10,126 nucleotides of DNA from Pseudomaricurvus sp965662505 (GTDB taxonomy: Bacteria > Pseudomonadota > Gammaproteobacteria > Pseudomonadales > Cellvibrionaceae). Of this stretch, positions 1 to 6,096 are shown piece after piece. Made by a program: the position numbers and the translations under genes. Where the stretch lies: positions 1 to 10,126 of the forward strand of contig NZ_CBFIHX010000124.1 of assembly GCF_965662505.1 (NCBI RefSeq), read 5' to 3'. Under the pieces are notes generated by a model. That model did not search any database and was not told where the DNA came from. It saw only the letters and a list, made by a program, of their open reading frames with translations. The stretch's first letter is position 1; each line of letters starts with the position of its first letter.

Positions 1-1
1 G

Positions 2-625
2 ATCGTAGAACAAGGCATTAACTTCGATGAAGAGATGGCGATCGTGGGAGTGCGTGATCGCGATGGTAACAAGTTCTTTTATCCTCTGACGCTGACTTTG
101 CAGCTCAATGGCGTGTTGACGGCGTCTGTGGCTCCCTTGGCGCGTTTGGCGGCGCTTCAGCCTAAAGCTGAGGCGATGCTGGGCAAGTTACTGGAGGGTC
201 TGGACTATGTGGGTGTCATGGCCATGGAGTGTTTCCGTGTGGGTGACGAGCTGATTGTAAACGAGTTGGCGCCCCGGGTGCATAATACTGCTCACTGGAC
301 CCAGGCAGGGGCCAGTGTCAGCCAGTTTGAAAGCCATGTTCGCGCGGTTGCCGGCATTCCCCTGGCGAAGCCTCAAGTCAAAGGTCTGAATGTGATGATC
401 AATCTGCTGGGCACGCCGCGTGATGAGCGTTGGTGGGCGATTTCCGGAGCCGAGCCCTACTGGTATGGCAAGGAAGTTCGCGAAGGTCGTAAGGTTGGTC
501 ACATCACCTTTACTCACAGTGGTGACAAAACCCTGATTCAGGGGCTGGATGAGCTGAAGGCGTTGCTGCCTGAGCGTTACAACGAAGTAATCGATTGGGT
601 TGAGCGGGCTGTGGGCGGCGCTTAA
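2..625 (+). CDS. purK: N5-carboxyaminoimidazole ribonucleotide synthase PurK, C-terminal part (5' end outside window)
   Basis: PurK uses ATP and bicarbonate to carboxylate AIR to N5-CAIR in cytosolic purine biosynthesis; PurE then rearranges the product. The window enters the gene in frame at position 2 and shows 207 codons, roughly the last 58% of a protein that is about 355 residues in E. coli. It begins inside the ATP-grasp domain (EQGINFDEEMAIVGVR). The metal/ATP region follows, with the acidic MAMECF segment and the NELAPRVHN-AHWTQAGAS-SQFE-H block that is diagnostic of PurK. The C-terminal part carries WYGKEVREGRKVGHI, also typical of the family. The Met at 35-37 is internal, so it should not be taken as the start. 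No terminator follows the stop, and the toxin-antitoxin module begins 38 nt downstream. purE would be expected upstream but is not visible. Confidence 0.95.
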   Translation: MVEQGINFDEEMAIVGVRDRDGNKFFYPLTLTLQLNGVLTASVAPLARLAALQPKAEAMLGKLLEGLDYVGVMAMECFRVGDELIVNELAPRVHNTAHWTQAGASVSQFESHVRAVAGIPLAKPQVKGLNVMINLLGTPRDERWWAISGAEPYWYGKEVREGRKVGHITFTHSGDKTLIQGLDELKALLPERYNEVIDWVERAVGGA

Positions 626-629
626 TTTC

Positions 630-638
630 TGCTATCTT
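630..638 (+). promoter_or_regulatory. possible extended -10 promoter for the mntA-hepT pair
   Basis: The gap between purK and mntA contains TGCTATCTT, which reads as an extended -10 (TG-N-TATCTT, 4/6 matches to TATAAT). It would place a start near 645, leaving a short leader before the ATG at 664. No good -35 lies at the right distance. The module could equally be read through from purK. Confidence 0.25.
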
Positions 639-663
639 GAGTGCAGGTTTCAGAGGTGATTCG

Positions 664-1074
664 ATGAATCTGCACGAAAATCAAAAACAGCGTCTTATTG
701 AGGTGGTTCAGTCTCTGCTTCCCCATTATCAGGCTTTGTATGTCTTCGGTAGTGCCGCCAGCGGGGGGATGCAGGCTTCCAGCGATGTGGATCTGGCGAT
801 ACTGATGCCCGGCCGTTTGTCCGGAAAGGAGTTGTTGGAGCTGACTGGTGAGTTATCAGCGGTGCTGGGGCGAGCTGTGGATTTGCTTGATATGCGAGCC
901 AGTGATGACGTTATCAATATGCAGGTCATTACGCAGGGGGTGTGCTTGAGTGCGCCGGACCACTTCCAGGCTGAGCTGTTTGCGACTCACCGTTTTTCGG
1001 ACTATGTGCGCCTGAATGAGCAGCGGGCCGGTATTCTGGCTGATATCAAAGCTCGAGGAAGTGTGTATGGATGA
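664..1074 (+). CDS. mntA: MntA-type minimal nucleotidyltransferase antitoxin (MNT domain)
   Basis: A 136-residue minimal nucleotidyltransferase. The Pol-beta-fold signature GSx10DxD is complete: G29-S30, then D41 and D43 (SSDVDLAIL), with a third candidate carboxylate at D73 in AVDLLDM. In characterised MntA-HepT pairs (Shewanella) this enzyme uses ATP to add AMP units to a tyrosine of the HEPN toxin and so silences it. The intact triad suggests an active enzyme here. I chose the ATG at 664 because AGAGGTGA (652-659) sits just upstream; an in-frame TTG at 637 would add nine residues without a ribosome site. Its last 8 nt overlap the next gene, as expected for a translationally coupled antitoxin-toxin pair. 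Order is antitoxin first. Partner and fold are well supported; the chemistry is inferred from the family. Confidence 0.88.
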   Translation: MNLHENQKQRLIEVVQSLLPHYQALYVFGSAASGGMQASSDVDLAILMPGRLSGKELLELTGELSAVLGRAVDLLDMRASDDVINMQVITQGVCLSAPDHFQAELFATHRFSDYVRLNEQRAGILADIKARGSVYG

Positions 1075-1474
1075 TGTGTTGCTGAATAAAGCGGCAGTTA
1101 TTGAGCGTGCTCTCAAGCGTGTTGACAGTCAATATCTGGGGTTTGAGGGGTCGCTGGATACGGACTTTGACCGGCAAGACATTATCGTTCTGAATCTTCA
1201 GCGCGCCTGTGAAGCGTCTATTGATTCCGCGATGCATATAGTTCGGGTGCGCAAATTGGGGTTGCCCAAGGATAAGGCCAATGCGTTTCATCTGTTGTTT
1301 GAAGCCGGCCTGGTGGAAAAAGCGCTGAGCCAGAGTCTCATGAAAATGGTGGGGTTTCGCAATGTGATTGTGCACGCCTATACCGATATTGAGATGGAGG
1401 CGTTGCGCAGAGTCTTAAGTTATGGCGTTAACGATCTTCGAGCCTGGGCCCGACTCTTGATTTCGCTGGCTTGA
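1067..1474 (+). CDS. hepT: HepT-type HEPN ribonuclease toxin
   Basis: A 135-residue, mostly helical protein of the HepT/DUF86 HEPN family. The catalytic RNase motif Rx4H with the modification tyrosine is present as RNVIVHAY: R98, H103 and Y105. This matches the RX4HXY arrangement of Shewanella HepT, in which MntA AMPylates the tyrosine and blocks RNA cleavage. The start is ATG 1067, inside the end of mntA, preceded by GAGGAA at 1055-1060; a longer in-frame reading from 1016 lies wholly within mntA and lacks support. HEPN toxins of this class act as dimers on cellular RNA and are often proposed to act in phage defence or plasmid stability. The actual target here is unknown. The gene ends 102 nt before thrS with no visible terminator between them. 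Confidence 0.88.
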   Translation: MDDVLLNKAAVIERALKRVDSQYLGFEGSLDTDFDRQDIIVLNLQRACEASIDSAMHIVRVRKLGLPKDKANAFHLLFEAGLVEKALSQSLMKMVGFRNVIVHAYTDIEMEALRRVLSYGVNDLRAWARLLISLA

Positions 1475-1503
1475 TTGCACTGGCCTGAAGTGATTCCCTT
1501 CTC

Positions 1504-1509
1504 TATAAT
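1504..1509 (+). promoter_or_regulatory. probable thrS promoter (-10 TATAAT)
   Basis: A perfect TATAAT stands 67 nt before the thrS ATG. Transcription would begin near 1516, giving a leader of about 61 nt that just includes the operator hairpin. The -35 is poor (TGGCCT at 1481-1486 with 17-bp spacing), so strength is uncertain. It would separate thrS expression from hepT. Confidence 0.5.
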
Positions 1510-1535
1510 CCCCTCCTCACAAAAAACTCATTCAT

Positions 1536-1570
1536 GTGGGCTTACGTAGGGCTCACCACTGAAACTAGGA
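1536..1570 (+). promoter_or_regulatory. putative thrS autoregulatory operator (tRNA-Thr anticodon-like hairpin) and ribosome site
   Basis: The thrS leader forms a hairpin: GTGGGC (1536-1541) pairs with GCTCAC (1551-1556), six pairs with one G-U. The 9-nt loop TTACGTAGG carries CGT at 1545-1547. CGU is an anticodon of tRNA-Thr. The following CACTGAAACTAGGATAT leads to the ribosome site TAGGA (1566-1570) and ATG 1577. From memory, the E. coli thrS operator domain 2 has the same plan: a 6-bp stem, a 9-nt loop with CGU at the same loop position, then CACTG and AGGATAT before the ATG. The two stems differ at positions that keep pairing. In E. coli, ThrRS binds this tRNA mimic and blocks ribosome loading. 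Function here is inferred from that likeness. Confidence 0.7.
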
Positions 1571-1576
1571 TATATC

Positions 1577-3499
1577 ATGCCTGTAATTACCCTTCCTGAT
1601 GGCTCGCAACGCGAGTTTGATCAACCCGTTTCTGTTCTTGATGTTGCCGCTGATATCGGTCCTGGTCTGGCAAAAGCCACCATTGCCGGCAAGGTGAATG
1701 GCGAGCGTGTGGATGCACACGATGTGATTTCTACCGACTCCGAGCTGACAATTTTCACTGCCCGAGATGAAGATGGTCTGGAAATTATCCGTCACTCTTG
1801 TGCGCACTTGTTGGGTCACGCCATCAAGCAGTTGTGGCCAGACGTTAAAATGGCCATTGGTCCCACCATCGAACACGGTTTTTATTACGATGTGGAGCTG
1901 GATCATAAGCTGACGGAAGAGGACATGGCTGCGTTAGAAAAACGCATGCTGGAGCTGGCAAAAACCGATTACGCCGTTGTTAAGAAAAACGTCAGCTGGC
2001 AGGAGGCGCGGGATATTTTTGAGTCCCGTGGCGAGACCTATAAGCTGGAAATTCTGGATCGTGATATTCCGCAGTCAGCGACTCCCGGTCTGTATCACCA
2101 CGAAGAATACATCGATATGTGTCGCGGCCCTCATGTGCCGAATATGAAGTTCTGTCATCACTTCAAACTGATGAATATCAATGGTGCCTATTGGCGTGGC
2201 GATTCTGATAATCAGATGTTGCAGCGCATCTACGGTGTGGCATTTGCTGATAAGAAGCAGTTGAAAGCTCACCTGAAGTTTTTGGAAGAGGCGGTTAAGC
2301 GCGATCACCGCAAGCTGGGTAAGAAGTTCAACCTGTTTCATTTGCAGGAAGAGGCGCCGGGCATGGTGTTCTGGCACCCGAAAGGTTGGTCCATTTACAC
2401 CGCTATTGAAGAGTACATGCGCAAAGTGCAGCGCAATAACGGCTACCAGGAAATCAAAACCCCGCAGGTCGTCGATCGCACGTTGTGGGAGCGTTCCGGC
2501 CATTGGGATAAGTTCCGCGACAGCATGTTTACAGTCGAGTCGGAATCCCGCGATTACGCAGTTAAACCCATGAACTGCCCGTGTCACATTCAGGTGTTTA
2601 ATCAAGGGCTGAAGAGTTACCGTGATCTGCCGTTGCGTCTCGCCGAGTTTGGTTCCTGTCACCGCAATGAGGCGTCGGGGACTCTGCAGGGCATTATGCG
2701 CGTCCGCGGCTTTACTCAGGATGACGCGCATATCTTCTGTGCGGAAGAGGCGATTCAGGATGAGGTGTCCACCTTTACCGATCTGCTGAACAGCGTTTAC
2801 GCGGATTTTGGCTTCGAAGACATTATCATTCGTATCTCCACTCGTCCGGAGCAGCGTGTTGGCAGTGACGAGGTGTGGGATAAGGCTGAAAAGGCGTTGA
2901 TGGATGCCATGGATGCCAAAGGTAATGACTGGGAGTTGTTGCCTGGCGAAGGGGCTTTCTACGGTCCCAAGATTGAGTTCTCGCTGAAGGATTGTCTGGG
3001 GCGGGTGTGGCAGTGCGGCACCATTCAGGTGGATTTCTCCATGCCGGGTCGTCTGGATGCGCAATATGTGGCAGAAGACGGTTCACGCAAGACGCCGGTG
3101 ATGTTGCACCGCGCGATTCTGGGCTCATTTGAGCGTTTTATCGGGATTCTGATCGAGAACTACGAGGGGGCTTTCCCTGCGTGGCTGGCTCCTGAGCAGG
3201 CCGTGATTATGAATATTACGGACAATCAGGCCGAATATGTGCAAAAAGTGGAAGAAACCTTGATAAACAAGGGCTTCCGAGCCATTTCAGACTTGAGAAA
3301 TGAGAAGATCGGCTTTAAAATCCGCGAGCACACAATTCAGAAGATCCCTTATTTGCTCACAGTGGGTGATAAAGAGGTCGAGACAGGGTCCGTCAGCGTA
3401 CGTACACGCTCTGGCGAAGATCTGGGTTCGATGAGTCTTGAGGCATTTGCCGATTATTTGGCCGCTGACGTAGAACGTCGCGGCCGCTCGTCGTTGTAG
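1577..3499 (+). CDS. thrS: threonine--tRNA ligase (ThrRS)
   Basis: ThrRS charges tRNA-Thr with threonine in the cytosol. The 640-residue product has the full family plan: TGS domain (about 1-62), editing domain, class II catalytic core (about 240-535) and C-terminal anticodon-binding domain. The editing site is complete with H73, H77, C182 and H186 (HSCAH, CRGPH). The catalytic zinc ligands C334 (MNCPCH), H385 (QDDAHIF) and H511 (MLHRAI) fall at the same residue numbers as in E. coli. MNCPCH has Cys where E. coli has Gly; I recall pseudomonads also having Cys, so this is probably lineage variation. ATG 1577 follows TAGGA by 6 nt. It heads the translation cluster, with 36 nt to infC. Expression is probably controlled by the leader hairpin and by the promoter at 1504. 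Confidence 0.98.
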   Translation: MPVITLPDGSQREFDQPVSVLDVAADIGPGLAKATIAGKVNGERVDAHDVISTDSELTIFTARDEDGLEIIRHSCAHLLGHAIKQLWPDVKMAIGPTIEHGFYYDVELDHKLTEEDMAALEKRMLELAKTDYAVVKKNVSWQEARDIFESRGETYKLEILDRDIPQSATPGLYHHEEYIDMCRGPHVPNMKFCHHFKLMNINGAYWRGDSDNQMLQRIYGVAFADKKQLKAHLKFLEEAVKRDHRKLGKKFNLFHLQEEAPGMVFWHPKGWSIYTAIEEYMRKVQRNNGYQEIKTPQVVDRTLWERSGHWDKFRDSMFTVESESRDYAVKPMNCPCHIQVFNQGLKSYRDLPLRLAEFGSCHRNEASGTLQGIMRVRGFTQDDAHIFCAEEAIQDEVSTFTDLLNSVYADFGFEDIIIRISTRPEQRVGSDEVWDKAEKALMDAMDAKGNDWELLPGEGAFYGPKIEFSLKDCLGRVWQCGTIQVDFSMPGRLDAQYVAEDGSRKTPVMLHRAILGSFERFIGILIENYEGAFPAWLAPEQAVIMNITDNQAEYVQKVEETLINKGFRAISDLRNEKIGFKIREHTIQKIPYLLTVGDKEVETGSVSVRTRSGEDLGSMSLEAFADYLAADVERRGRSSL

Positions 3500-3520
3500 G
3501 CTGCATAAGCAGTCAAATTT

Positions 3521-3538
3521 TAGGAGATTACTACTATC
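3521..3538 (+). promoter_or_regulatory. infC ribosome site and ATC start codon
   Basis: TAGGAG (3521-3526) is the only good ribosome site in the thrS-infC gap. Nine nt later comes ATC (3536-3538), opening the frame that encodes IF3. There is no in-frame ATG, GTG or TTG between it and the ATG at 3650, which would delete the conserved N-terminal region. An ATT at 3527 touches the ribosome site and is too close to serve. Confidence 0.85.
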
Positions 3539-4075
3539 AAACGAGAAAATTCCAAAGGACGTTCCAAAAAAGCACCGATTAACGATCAGATTGAGGCGCA
3601 ACAAGTTCGCCTGATCGGTGCAGACGGTGAGCAGGCAGGCATCGTTTCCTTGGAAGAGGCGCTGGCAAGCGCCCAGAGTGCAGGGCTGGATCTGGTACAG
3701 ATGGCGGGCGATGTCGAGCCAGTTGTTTGTAAGGTTATGGATTACGGCAAGCATTTGTTTGATATTAAGAAGACCAAAGCCGCTGCCAAGAAGAAGCAAA
3801 AGCAGCAGCAAATCAAAGAAATGAAATTTCGTCCCGGTACCGACATTGGCGATTACAAGATTAAATTACGTAATCTGACTCGCTTTTTGGAGGACGGGGA
3901 TAAGATCAAGGTATCCTTGCGGTACCGTGGTCGTGAAATGGCCCACCAGGAACTCGGTATGGAGATGATGAAACGCATCGAAACCGATCTGGCGGAGCTG
4001 GGTGTCGTTGAGCAGTATCCGAAGATGGAAGGTCGTCAGCTGCTTATGGTAATGGCACCCAAAAAGAGAAAGTGA
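3536..4075 (+). CDS. infC: translation initiation factor IF-3 (ATC start)
   Basis: IF3 binds the 30S subunit, keeps it free of 50S and checks start codon and initiator tRNA. Read from the ATC at 3536, the product is 179 residues, against 180 in E. coli. It begins M-KRENSKGRSKKAPINDQIEAQQVRLIG, very like Pseudomonas IF3, which also opens MKRE. The N-domain (about 15-80) contains VCKVMDYGKHLF; a lysine/glutamine-rich linker follows (about 80-98). The C-domain carries KFRPGTDIGDYKIKLRN, RYRGREMAHQELG and EGRQLLMVMAPKK. Starting at the ATG at 3650 would lose 38 conserved residues. IF3 rejects non-AUG starts, so an AUC start gives negative feedback: low IF3 permits more IF3 synthesis, as established for the AUU start in E. 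coli. The gene lies 36 nt after thrS. Confidence 0.95.
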   Translation: MKRENSKGRSKKAPINDQIEAQQVRLIGADGEQAGIVSLEEALASAQSAGLDLVQMAGDVEPVVCKVMDYGKHLFDIKKTKAAAKKKQKQQQIKEMKFRPGTDIGDYKIKLRNLTRFLEDGDKIKVSLRYRGREMAHQELGMEMMKRIETDLAELGVVEQYPKMEGRQLLMVMAPKKRK

Positions 4076-4107
4076 TCGGGCTTTTAGCTGCCTGGATGAC
4101 TTTAAAT

Positions 4108-4175
4108 GGCGCTTTAACAGAAAGGTGCTCGTTACAGACACGTCAGTGTTAGTAAATGGGTGCCGCCTCTGAGCA
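4108..4175 (+). promoter_or_regulatory. structured infC-rpmI leader, candidate L20 operator
   Basis: The 138-nt gap before rpmI can form several mutually exclusive pairings. One is a local hairpin at 4108-4129: GCGCTTT with AAGGTGC, eight pairs including the outer G-U, loop AACAGA. Alternatives are TGCTC (4126-4130) with GAGCA (4171-4175), and GGCGC (4108-4112) with GTGCC (4160-4164). A small hairpin at 4137-4150 lies between. In E. coli, L20 represses rpmI-rplT translation by binding a structured RNA in this same gap. The location supports a similar role; the fold is unproven. Confidence 0.35.
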
Positions 4176-4213
4176 AGTGTTTTTGTTCAACTTAAAAAAT
4201 CGAGAGAATTCTC

Positions 4214-4408
4214 ATGCCAAAAGCTAAAGTACACAGTGGCGCTGCGAAGCGCTTCAAAAAGACCGGTTCTGGTTATAAGCACAAGCACGCTTTCAAGAGC
4301 CACATCCTCACTAAAATGACCACCAAGCGTAAGCGTCAGCTGCGCGGCACCAGCACCTTGAACGCTGCTGATGTACCGGCGGTCGATCGTATGCTTCGCG
4401 CCAAGTAA
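4214..4408 (+). CDS. rpmI: 50S ribosomal protein L35
   Basis: L35 is a small, very basic protein of the large subunit. The 64-residue product matches the bacterial family in length and sequence: MPKAKVHSGAAKRFKKTGSG at the start, then KHAF-SHIL-KMT-KRKRQLRG in the middle, ending MLRAK. The ATG follows GAGAG (4202-4206). Between ribosome site and start lies a perfect 10-bp palindrome, GAGAATTCTC (4204-4213), which would give only a weak 3-bp stem. rplT begins 32 nt downstream, so the two genes are very probably cotranscribed and coupled. Confidence 0.98.
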   Translation: MPKAKVHSGAAKRFKKTGSGYKHKHAFKSHILTKMTTKRKRQLRGTSTLNAADVPAVDRMLRAK

Positions 4409-4440
4409 TTGGCCTGACTAACATTTAGAGAGGATTAATC

Positions 4441-4797
4441 ATGGCTCGTGTAAAACGTGGTGTAGAGGCGCGTCGTCGTCACAAGAAAATCTTAAAGCAG
4501 GCTAAAGGCTACTACGGTGCTCGTTCGCGCGTATTCCGTGTTGCTAAACAGGCTGTTATCAAAGCTGGTCAATACGCTTACCGCGACCGTCGTGTTCGCA
4601 AGCGTAATTTCCGCGCTTTGTGGATCACTCGTATCAATGCTCAGTCACGCGTAGAAGGCATGACTTACAGCCGCTTGATCGCTGGTCTGAAGAAAGCAAA
4701 CATCGAACTGGATCGTCGTGTTCTGGCCGACCTGGCTGTTCACGATAAGGTTGCATTTGCAGCTGTTGTTGCTCAGGCAAAAGCAGCTCTGGCCTAA
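4441..4797 (+). CDS. rplT: 50S ribosomal protein L20
   Basis: L20 is an early-assembly protein of the 50S subunit that binds 23S rRNA and, in E. coli and Bacillus, its own operon mRNA. The product is 118 residues, close to the usual family length. The long basic N-terminal extension is present (MARVKRGVEARRRHKKILKQ), followed by KGYYGARSRVFR, YAYRDRRVRKRNFR-LWITRINA and the globular C-terminal part (YSRLIAGLKKANIELDRRVLADLA). GAGAGGA lies before the ATG. It closes the IF3-L35-L20 part of the cluster: a strong terminator begins 30 nt after the stop. Confidence 0.98.
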   Translation: MARVKRGVEARRRHKKILKQAKGYYGARSRVFRVAKQAVIKAGQYAYRDRRVRKRNFRALWITRINAQSRVEGMTYSRLIAGLKKANIELDRRVLADLAVHDKVAFAAVVAQAKAALA

Positions 4798-4826
4798 TCG
4801 GCTAAACCTTATTCAGTGCGAATGAG

Positions 4827-4863
4827 AAAGGGGAGGGGCTGTTTGTTCAGCTCCTCCCTTTTT
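4827..4863 (+). terminator. rho-independent terminator after rplT
   Basis: GGGAGGGGCTG (4831-4841) pairs with CAGCTCCTCCC (4848-4858), 11 pairs with one G-U, around the loop TTTGTT. AAAG/TTTT extends the stem to about 15 pairs and supplies the T-run (4859-4863). It should stop most transcripts from the ribosomal genes, so pheS either has its own promoter or depends on read-through. Confidence 0.92.
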
Positions 4864-4868
4864 GCTTT

Positions 4869-4908
4869 TCAGGACGTTTATTCAGTTTTGTCAGGAAGTT
4901 TATTCAGT
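4869..4908 (+). repeat. two-copy tandem repeat, 22-bp period, upstream of pheS
   Basis: TCAGGACGTTTATTCAGT (4869-4886) recurs as TCAGGAAGTTTATTCAGT (4891-4908), 17 of 18 identical with a 22-bp period. The core TTATTCAGT also occurs a third time at 4809-4817, before the terminator. Function unknown. It may be a local duplication or a pair of binding sites. Confidence 0.7.
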
Positions 4909-4932
4909 GTGACCGTTTTCGTCGGCCACACT
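4906..4932 (+). other. hairpin upstream of pheS
   Basis: GTGTG (4907-4911) and CCG (4913-4915) pair with CGG (4923-4925) and CACAC (4927-4931), with one A-C mismatch and the loop TTTTCGT. An A-T pair closes the base. No T-run follows, so it is not a terminator. It could be a leader structure for pheS or only part of the spacer. Confidence 0.5.
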
Positions 4933-5000
4933 CAGTAAGCTTCTTAATCCAAACAATATATTCTACTTAATAACTAAGCCCTCACTATTGGGAGACCCGA

Positions 5001-6053
5001 ATGGAAAATCTGGCAGCGCTGACAGAAGAAGCGCTCAAGCTGGTGGCAGATGCGCAGGATCTGGCCGCATTGGATCATGTACGAGTTGAGTACCTTGGTA
5101 AAAAAGGTCAGATTACCGCTCTGCTGAAAAGTCTGGGGAAACTGTCTGCCGAAGAGCGTCCGGCAGCAGGCGCCAAAATTAATGAAGCCAAGCAAGTGGT
5201 GCAGGATAAGCTGGTCGAGCGTAAGCAGGCGATGGAGCAGGCAGTCATTGATGCCAAGCTGGCGGATGAGACCATTGATGTCACTCTGCCTGGTCGCGGC
5301 CAGACCAACGGTGGTTTGCATCCGGTGACTCGTACGCTACAGCGTATTCAGGATATTTTTGCCTCTGTGGGCTATGCGGTCGAAGTAGGACCGGAAATCG
5401 AAGATGATTATCACAACTTCGAAGCTCTAAATATTCCTGGGCACCATCCAGCGCGTGCAATGCACGATACCTTCTATGTGAATAGCGATCAGGTGAAGAG
5501 TGAGGGCGAGGCTGCGTCGGACGCAAAATACGTTTTGCGCACACACACCTCACCGGTACAGGTGCGCACCATGGAAAACCAGGAGCCGCCGATTCGAATT
5601 ATCTGTCCTGGCCGCGTTTACCGCTGTGATTCAGATTTGACGCACACGCCTATGTTCCATCAGGTAGAAGGTCTGGTGGTGGATAAAAACATTAGCTTTG
5701 CCGATCTGAAAGGGACTGTGGATCAATTCCTGAAAGCGTTCTTTGAGGCGGATGTGCCGGTACGTTTTCGTCCGTCGTATTTCCCGTTTACCGAGCCTTC
5801 TGCCGAGGTGGATATTCAGTGCACCAACTGCGGCGGCAAGGGGTGTCGTGTTTGTAGTCACACTGGCTGGTTGGAAATCATGGGCTGCGGCATGGTGCAT
5901 CCGAACGTATTTAAAGCCAGTGGTGTGGATACCGAAACCTATACTGGCTTTGCCTTTGGTATGGGTGTCGAGCGTCTGGCCATGTTGCGCTATGGCGTGA
6001 ATGATTTGCGTATGTTCTTTGAGAATGACCTGAAATTTCTGGGGCAGTTCTAA
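5001..6053 (+). CDS. pheS: phenylalanine--tRNA ligase alpha subunit
   Basis: PheS is the catalytic subunit of the (alpha-beta)2 enzyme that charges tRNA-Phe. The product is 350 residues, against about 327 in E. coli. The N-terminal coiled-coil arm (about 1-95) binds tRNA. The class II core follows: motif 1 around HPVTRTLQRIQDIF, GPEIEDDYHNFEALNIP, HTSPVQVR, motif 2 near CPGRVYRCDSDLTHTPMFHQ, and motif 3 GFAFGMGVERLAMLRYGVND. Part of the extra length lies in an insertion at VNSDQVKSEGEAASDAKY. Another difference is a four-cysteine cluster C274-x2-C277-x4-C282-x2-C285 before TGWLEIMGCGMVHP, absent from the E. coli enzyme but which I recall in many other bacteria; it may bind zinc. ATG 5001 follows GGGAGA. 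A 111-nt gap separates it from pheT, unusually long for this pair. Confidence 0.97.
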   Translation: MENLAALTEEALKLVADAQDLAALDHVRVEYLGKKGQITALLKSLGKLSAEERPAAGAKINEAKQVVQDKLVERKQAMEQAVIDAKLADETIDVTLPGRGQTNGGLHPVTRTLQRIQDIFASVGYAVEVGPEIEDDYHNFEALNIPGHHPARAMHDTFYVNSDQVKSEGEAASDAKYVLRTHTSPVQVRTMENQEPPIRIICPGRVYRCDSDLTHTPMFHQVEGLVVDKNISFADLKGTVDQFLKAFFEADVPVRFRPSYFPFTEPSAEVDIQCTNCGGKGCRVCSHTGWLEIMGCGMVHPNVFKASGVDTETYTGFAFGMGVERLAMLRYGVNDLRMFFENDLKFLGQF

Positions 6054-6096
6054 CCTGGTTTTTAGTTAGGAAAGGACAGGCGGCATTAGTCGTTGA

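Noticed and set aside
2075..3064. Long (329-codon) open frame on the minus strand inside thrS
   Set aside because: It is the complement of a highly conserved synthetase gene, has no recognisable domain or ribosome site, and reflects codon bias of thrS.
4822..4938. 38-codon frame across the rplT terminator with five Phe codons, resembling a pheST leader peptide
   Set aside because: No ribosome site before its ATG, Phe codons are scattered rather than clustered, and most lie within or after the terminator, so the attenuation logic known for E. coli pheM does not fit.
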